A stretch of 7,799 nucleotides of DNA from Leptofilum sp050292445. Its GTDB lineage: Bacteria; Chloroflexota; Anaerolineae; Promineifilales; Promineifilaceae. The stretch covers positions 1 through 7,799 of the forward strand of contig JBNKLQ010000276.1 in the NCBI GenBank assembly GCA_050292445.1, in the 5' to 3' direction. The notes below the pieces were generated by a model. That model ran no database searches and was not told where the DNA came from. It saw only the letters and a program-made list of their open reading frames with translations. Position 1 is the first letter of the stretch. Each line of letters begins with the position of its first letter. The position numbers and the translations under genes were made by a program. Positions 5,724 through 7,799 of this stretch are shown here, piece after piece.

Positions 5724-7799
5724 CTAGCGAATCACTATCGGAATGAATACTTCATAACTGTCCGAGTAAACAGTGATGGATTGTTTGGTAGGTGGCGGGC
5801 TGCCAAATTCATTGCTGCTGATGGTAATGATACATTCCAGTACAGTTCCAGGGGCCAAATCACTGGCCACAACGGTGGGTATGATTATGGTGATCTCCTG
5901 ACCAGGGGCGACATTGATGCCATTGGCTAACAAGGGAGGGGCATTACCAACGGCCGTTGCCCCATCCACCACCACTTCGCCGTTCAAAAGCAAACCATCT
6001 GCCATGATGAAATTGATCACCGCGTTGGTGGCCGTGATCGTCTCATTGTTGGTCACAGAAATATAGAAGTTAACCTCCTCCCCTGGCTGCGGATTCTGAT
6101 TATCTATCTGCTGCGAAACTACCAACCCTTTGGGCACACACGCCAGGCTCACGTCGTCAATTGCGTAACCATCCCCAGCACTGAAATTGCCTGCATTGAA
6201 GGGGAAATTATCATAAAAACCAAACTTCATCTGGAAGCGGTCCGTCAGCGCCAACCCATTTTCTAAGGCAATTGCTTTAAGATCGAGTTGTCCATTTTGG
6301 TAAGTATCATTGTTGCTGCCCGCAAAATCATGCACTTTAACCCAGGCGTCTCCGGGCTGTTCCCGAACAAAGAGCCCATCATAGTTGGCGTCGTATTCAT
6401 CGCCCAAATCGTGCCAGTTAAAATTCAAGGTAACTTCTGCCTGTCCGGTAAGGTCTGCCGTGAGGATAAGTGCGGCTTCAGACTGGGCCAAACCCGCCAC
6501 GCTATCATCTAGCACCACACTGTAGCTGCCACTGTTGGGTATATCTGTTAGAACACGTACGCGACCTTCTTCGGTTACGGCCGTTTCCCACGCCGAACCC
6601 AGTGAGCCAGTTTCAAACCCGTCGCTGAAGCCGCAGGTGACCACTTCAGTGATGTTGAGAACGGCCGTACCCTGCCGCACCTCATCCATGTCCGGCGAAT
6701 CGGCCGTGGCCACAAAGGCAGCAGTGCCCGCAGTGGCATTAGCCGCCACCGTAAACGAAACCGTGCGGCTTAATGATTGGCCAGGATGAAGCGTTTGCCC
6801 AATTGTCCAATTGATTGCATTGTTGGCCACAACAGCATCCCCGCTTAAGGAAGCCATTTCTAAAGAGAGCAGATTCAGCAGCGGCGCGGTAAGGACAATC
6901 TGGGAAGCCGCTGTGCCGGTATCATTTCGCATCTCAATTGTGAAATCGACCGAATCTCCAGGCAATGCGTAATCCCCAGAAGCAGTGATGTCAATGCTTA
7001 AACCAGTTACATAGGAATTAATGGCTTTATTCACGTAGAGTCGTGCCATATCTGTCTCCACGCCGCCGCTACGATTATCATCTACCAGAACAGCACCTGT
7101 CTGAAAAGCAGCCAGCGCTTCATCGACTGAAGCGCCAGGGACCGCCTGCTTAAACAAGGCCCAGGCACCGGTAACATGCGGGGTGGCCATGGAAGTGCCC
7201 TGCTTGGTCCCGGCACCACCTGGAACGGCCGCATAAATGCTTACCCCAGGAGCCAGCAAATCCAAAAACGGAGCCACGTTGGAAAAGGAAGCCACGTTGT
7301 CGGCATCATCCGTTGCCCCAACGCTAATGGCTGAAGAGATGCAGCCGGGAGCGCTCATGCTGTCGCGGTAGCCATTATTTCCAGATGCGATGACCGTCGC
7401 AATGCCTGCCGCACGCAAATTGTCGATGGCTGCTTTGCGACTGTCACTATCGCACGTTGTGGCATATTGTCCCCCGCCCAGGCTCATGTTGACACTGGCA
7501 ATGTTGTATGTATTGCGCAGTTCATACACGCGTTCCAGGGCAGCAATCTGATCACTGGTAAAGGTGAGTACACAGTTGCTGTAGCCACCACAATAAGTTG
7601 TGCTGTTAAATAAGGAAAAAATCTGGAGAGCAATAATGTTAGCATCTGGTGCCACGCCCACAATGCTGCCGCCATCATCCCCAGCAGCAATGCTGGCCAC
7701 ATGGGTGCCGTGGCTGCAATCAGACTGGGCTTTGCTGTTGGACGTCCCGACAGCGTCAGTACAATCTACACCAGAACCAACGGCCGTTGATTCTTCCAC
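5724..7799 (-). CDS. Secreted subtilisin-like (S8) serine protease with Ig/DUF11-like and jelly-roll modules (5' partial)
   Basis: The C-terminal 691 residues of an extracellular protease. The frame is open to the window edge, and the signal peptide and catalytic Asp motif would lie beyond 7799. Numbering from the edge, catalytic His30 is in HGTHVASIAAG, oxyanion Asn141 in ASGNNG and nucleophile Ser203 in GTSMATPHVTG, so the visible part of the active site is intact. The catalytic domain ends near 262. Then come an Ig/DUF11-like module (about 266-385, with YALPGDSVDFTIEMRN and GQSLSRTVSFTV), a jelly-roll, MAM-like module (about 389-554, bounded by Cys389 and Cys554 and ending DGYAIDDVSLAC), and a second DUF11-like module (about 558-680, QPGEEVNFYISVTNN). 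The protein ends in YEVFIPIVIR, a tail of a kind I associate with exported Chloroflexota proteins. Cys13 and Cys28 could form a disulfide near the active site. Convergent with the GTPase gene; no operon partner is visible. Likely role: degradation of extracellular protein or surface processing; substrate unknown. Confidence 0.95.
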   Translation of the reverse strand: MEESTAVGSGVDCTDAVGTSNSKAQSDCSHGTHVASIAAGDDGGSIVGVAPDANIIALQIFSLFNSTTYCGGYSNCVLTFTSDQIAALERVYELRNTYNIASVNMSLGGGQYATTCDSDSRKAAIDNLRAAGIATVIASGNNGYRDSMSAPGCISSAISVGATDDADNVASFSNVAPFLDLLAPGVSIYAAVPGGAGTKQGTSMATPHVTGAWALFKQAVPGASVDEALAAFQTGAVLVDDNRSGGVETDMARLYVNKAINSYVTGLSIDITASGDYALPGDSVDFTIEMRNDTGTAASQIVLTAPLLNLLSLEMASLSGDAVVANNAINWTIGQTLHPGQSLSRTVSFTVAANATAGTAAFVATADSPDMDEVRQGTAVLNITEVVTCGFSDGFETGSLGSAWETAVTEEGRVRVLTDIPNSGSYSVVLDDSVAGLAQSEAALILTADLTGQAEVTLNFNWHDLGDEYDANYDGLFVREQPGDAWVKVHDFAGSNNDTYQNGQLDLKAIALENGLALTDRFQMKFGFYDNFPFNAGNFSAGDGYAIDDVSLACVPKGLVVSQQIDNQNPQPGEEVNFYISVTNNETITATNAVINFIMADGLLLNGEVVVDGATAVGNAPPLLANGINVAPGQEITIIIPTVVASDLAPGTVLECIITISSNEFGSPPPTKQSITVYSDSYEVFIPIVIR

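Larger units (their letters stand above)
204..7787. repeat. Highly iterated palindrome ACGGCCGT, 16 dispersed copies
   Basis: Exact copies start at 204, 618, 885, 1343, 2207, 2480, 2669, 3650, 3992, 4082, 4272, 5197, 5950, 6577, 6661 and 7780 (hand count). Eight further CGGCCG cores with other flanks start at 270, 802, 1636, 4886, 4941, 4968, 6701 and 7226. A random 8-mer is expected about 0.12 times in this length. Fifteen copies are in coding sequence of all four genes, one is intergenic. Four are extended to the 10-base palindrome AACGGCCGTT (2206, 3649, 5949, 7779). The element resembles HIP1 of cyanobacteria in behaviour but not in sequence. Function unknown. Confidence 0.9.

Noticed and set aside
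7797..7799. GTG at the window edge as the protease start
   Set aside because: The catalytic Asp motif and a signal peptide are missing and must lie upstream; the edge codon is simply an in-frame Val.
1..7799. CRISPR array, insertion sequence, tRNA or rRNA
   Set aside because: No regularly spaced repeats with unique spacers, no transposase or terminal repeats, and no tRNA-like or rRNA-like segment were seen; the ACGGCCGT copies are irregularly spaced and too short for CRISPR repeats.

Overview
The window looks like a piece of a chromosome from a Chloroflexota-type bacterium (Anaerolineae or Ardenticatenia-like). This is inferred from moderate GC, a large beta-propeller hybrid histidine kinase, and a secreted subtilisin-like protease with Ig-like repeats that ends in a short aromatic/Pro/aliphatic/Arg tail (YEVFIPIVIR). 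No marker gene is present, so the phylum is an inference and not an observation.

Layout: bases 2-2905 (+) hold the 3' part of a hybrid sensor histidine kinase: a seven-blade (visible) two-component-regulator propeller, a Y_Y_Y domain, one membrane helix, HisKA, HATPase and a receiver. Six bases later, at 2912-4021 (+), is a second signalling protein with receiver, HisKA and HATPase but no output domain. The two are almost certainly co-transcribed and probably work as a phosphorelay: an extracytoplasmic sensor followed by a cytoplasmic receiver-kinase. No DNA-binding response regulator lies in the window. After a 114-base gap, 4136-5467 (+) encodes a COG2403-type P-loop GTPase, related to cyclic 2,3-diphosphoglycerate synthetase, with a strong ribosome binding site. 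A nearly perfect bidirectional terminator at 5521-5563 separates it from a convergent gene at 5724-7799 (-), the C-terminal part of a secreted S8 (subtilisin) protease with two Ig/DUF11-like modules and a jelly-roll module. Both outer genes run off the window.

The most unusual signal is not a gene. The 8-base palindrome ACGGCCGT occurs 16 times in 7.8 kb (about 0.12 expected by chance), in four genes, on both coding strands, in several reading frames and once between genes. It behaves like the cyanobacterial highly iterated palindrome HIP1 but has a different sequence. A second notable feature is a run of nine C at 2216-2224, in the linker between kinase and receiver of the first gene, where a slip of one base in either direction would create a stop just before the receiver.
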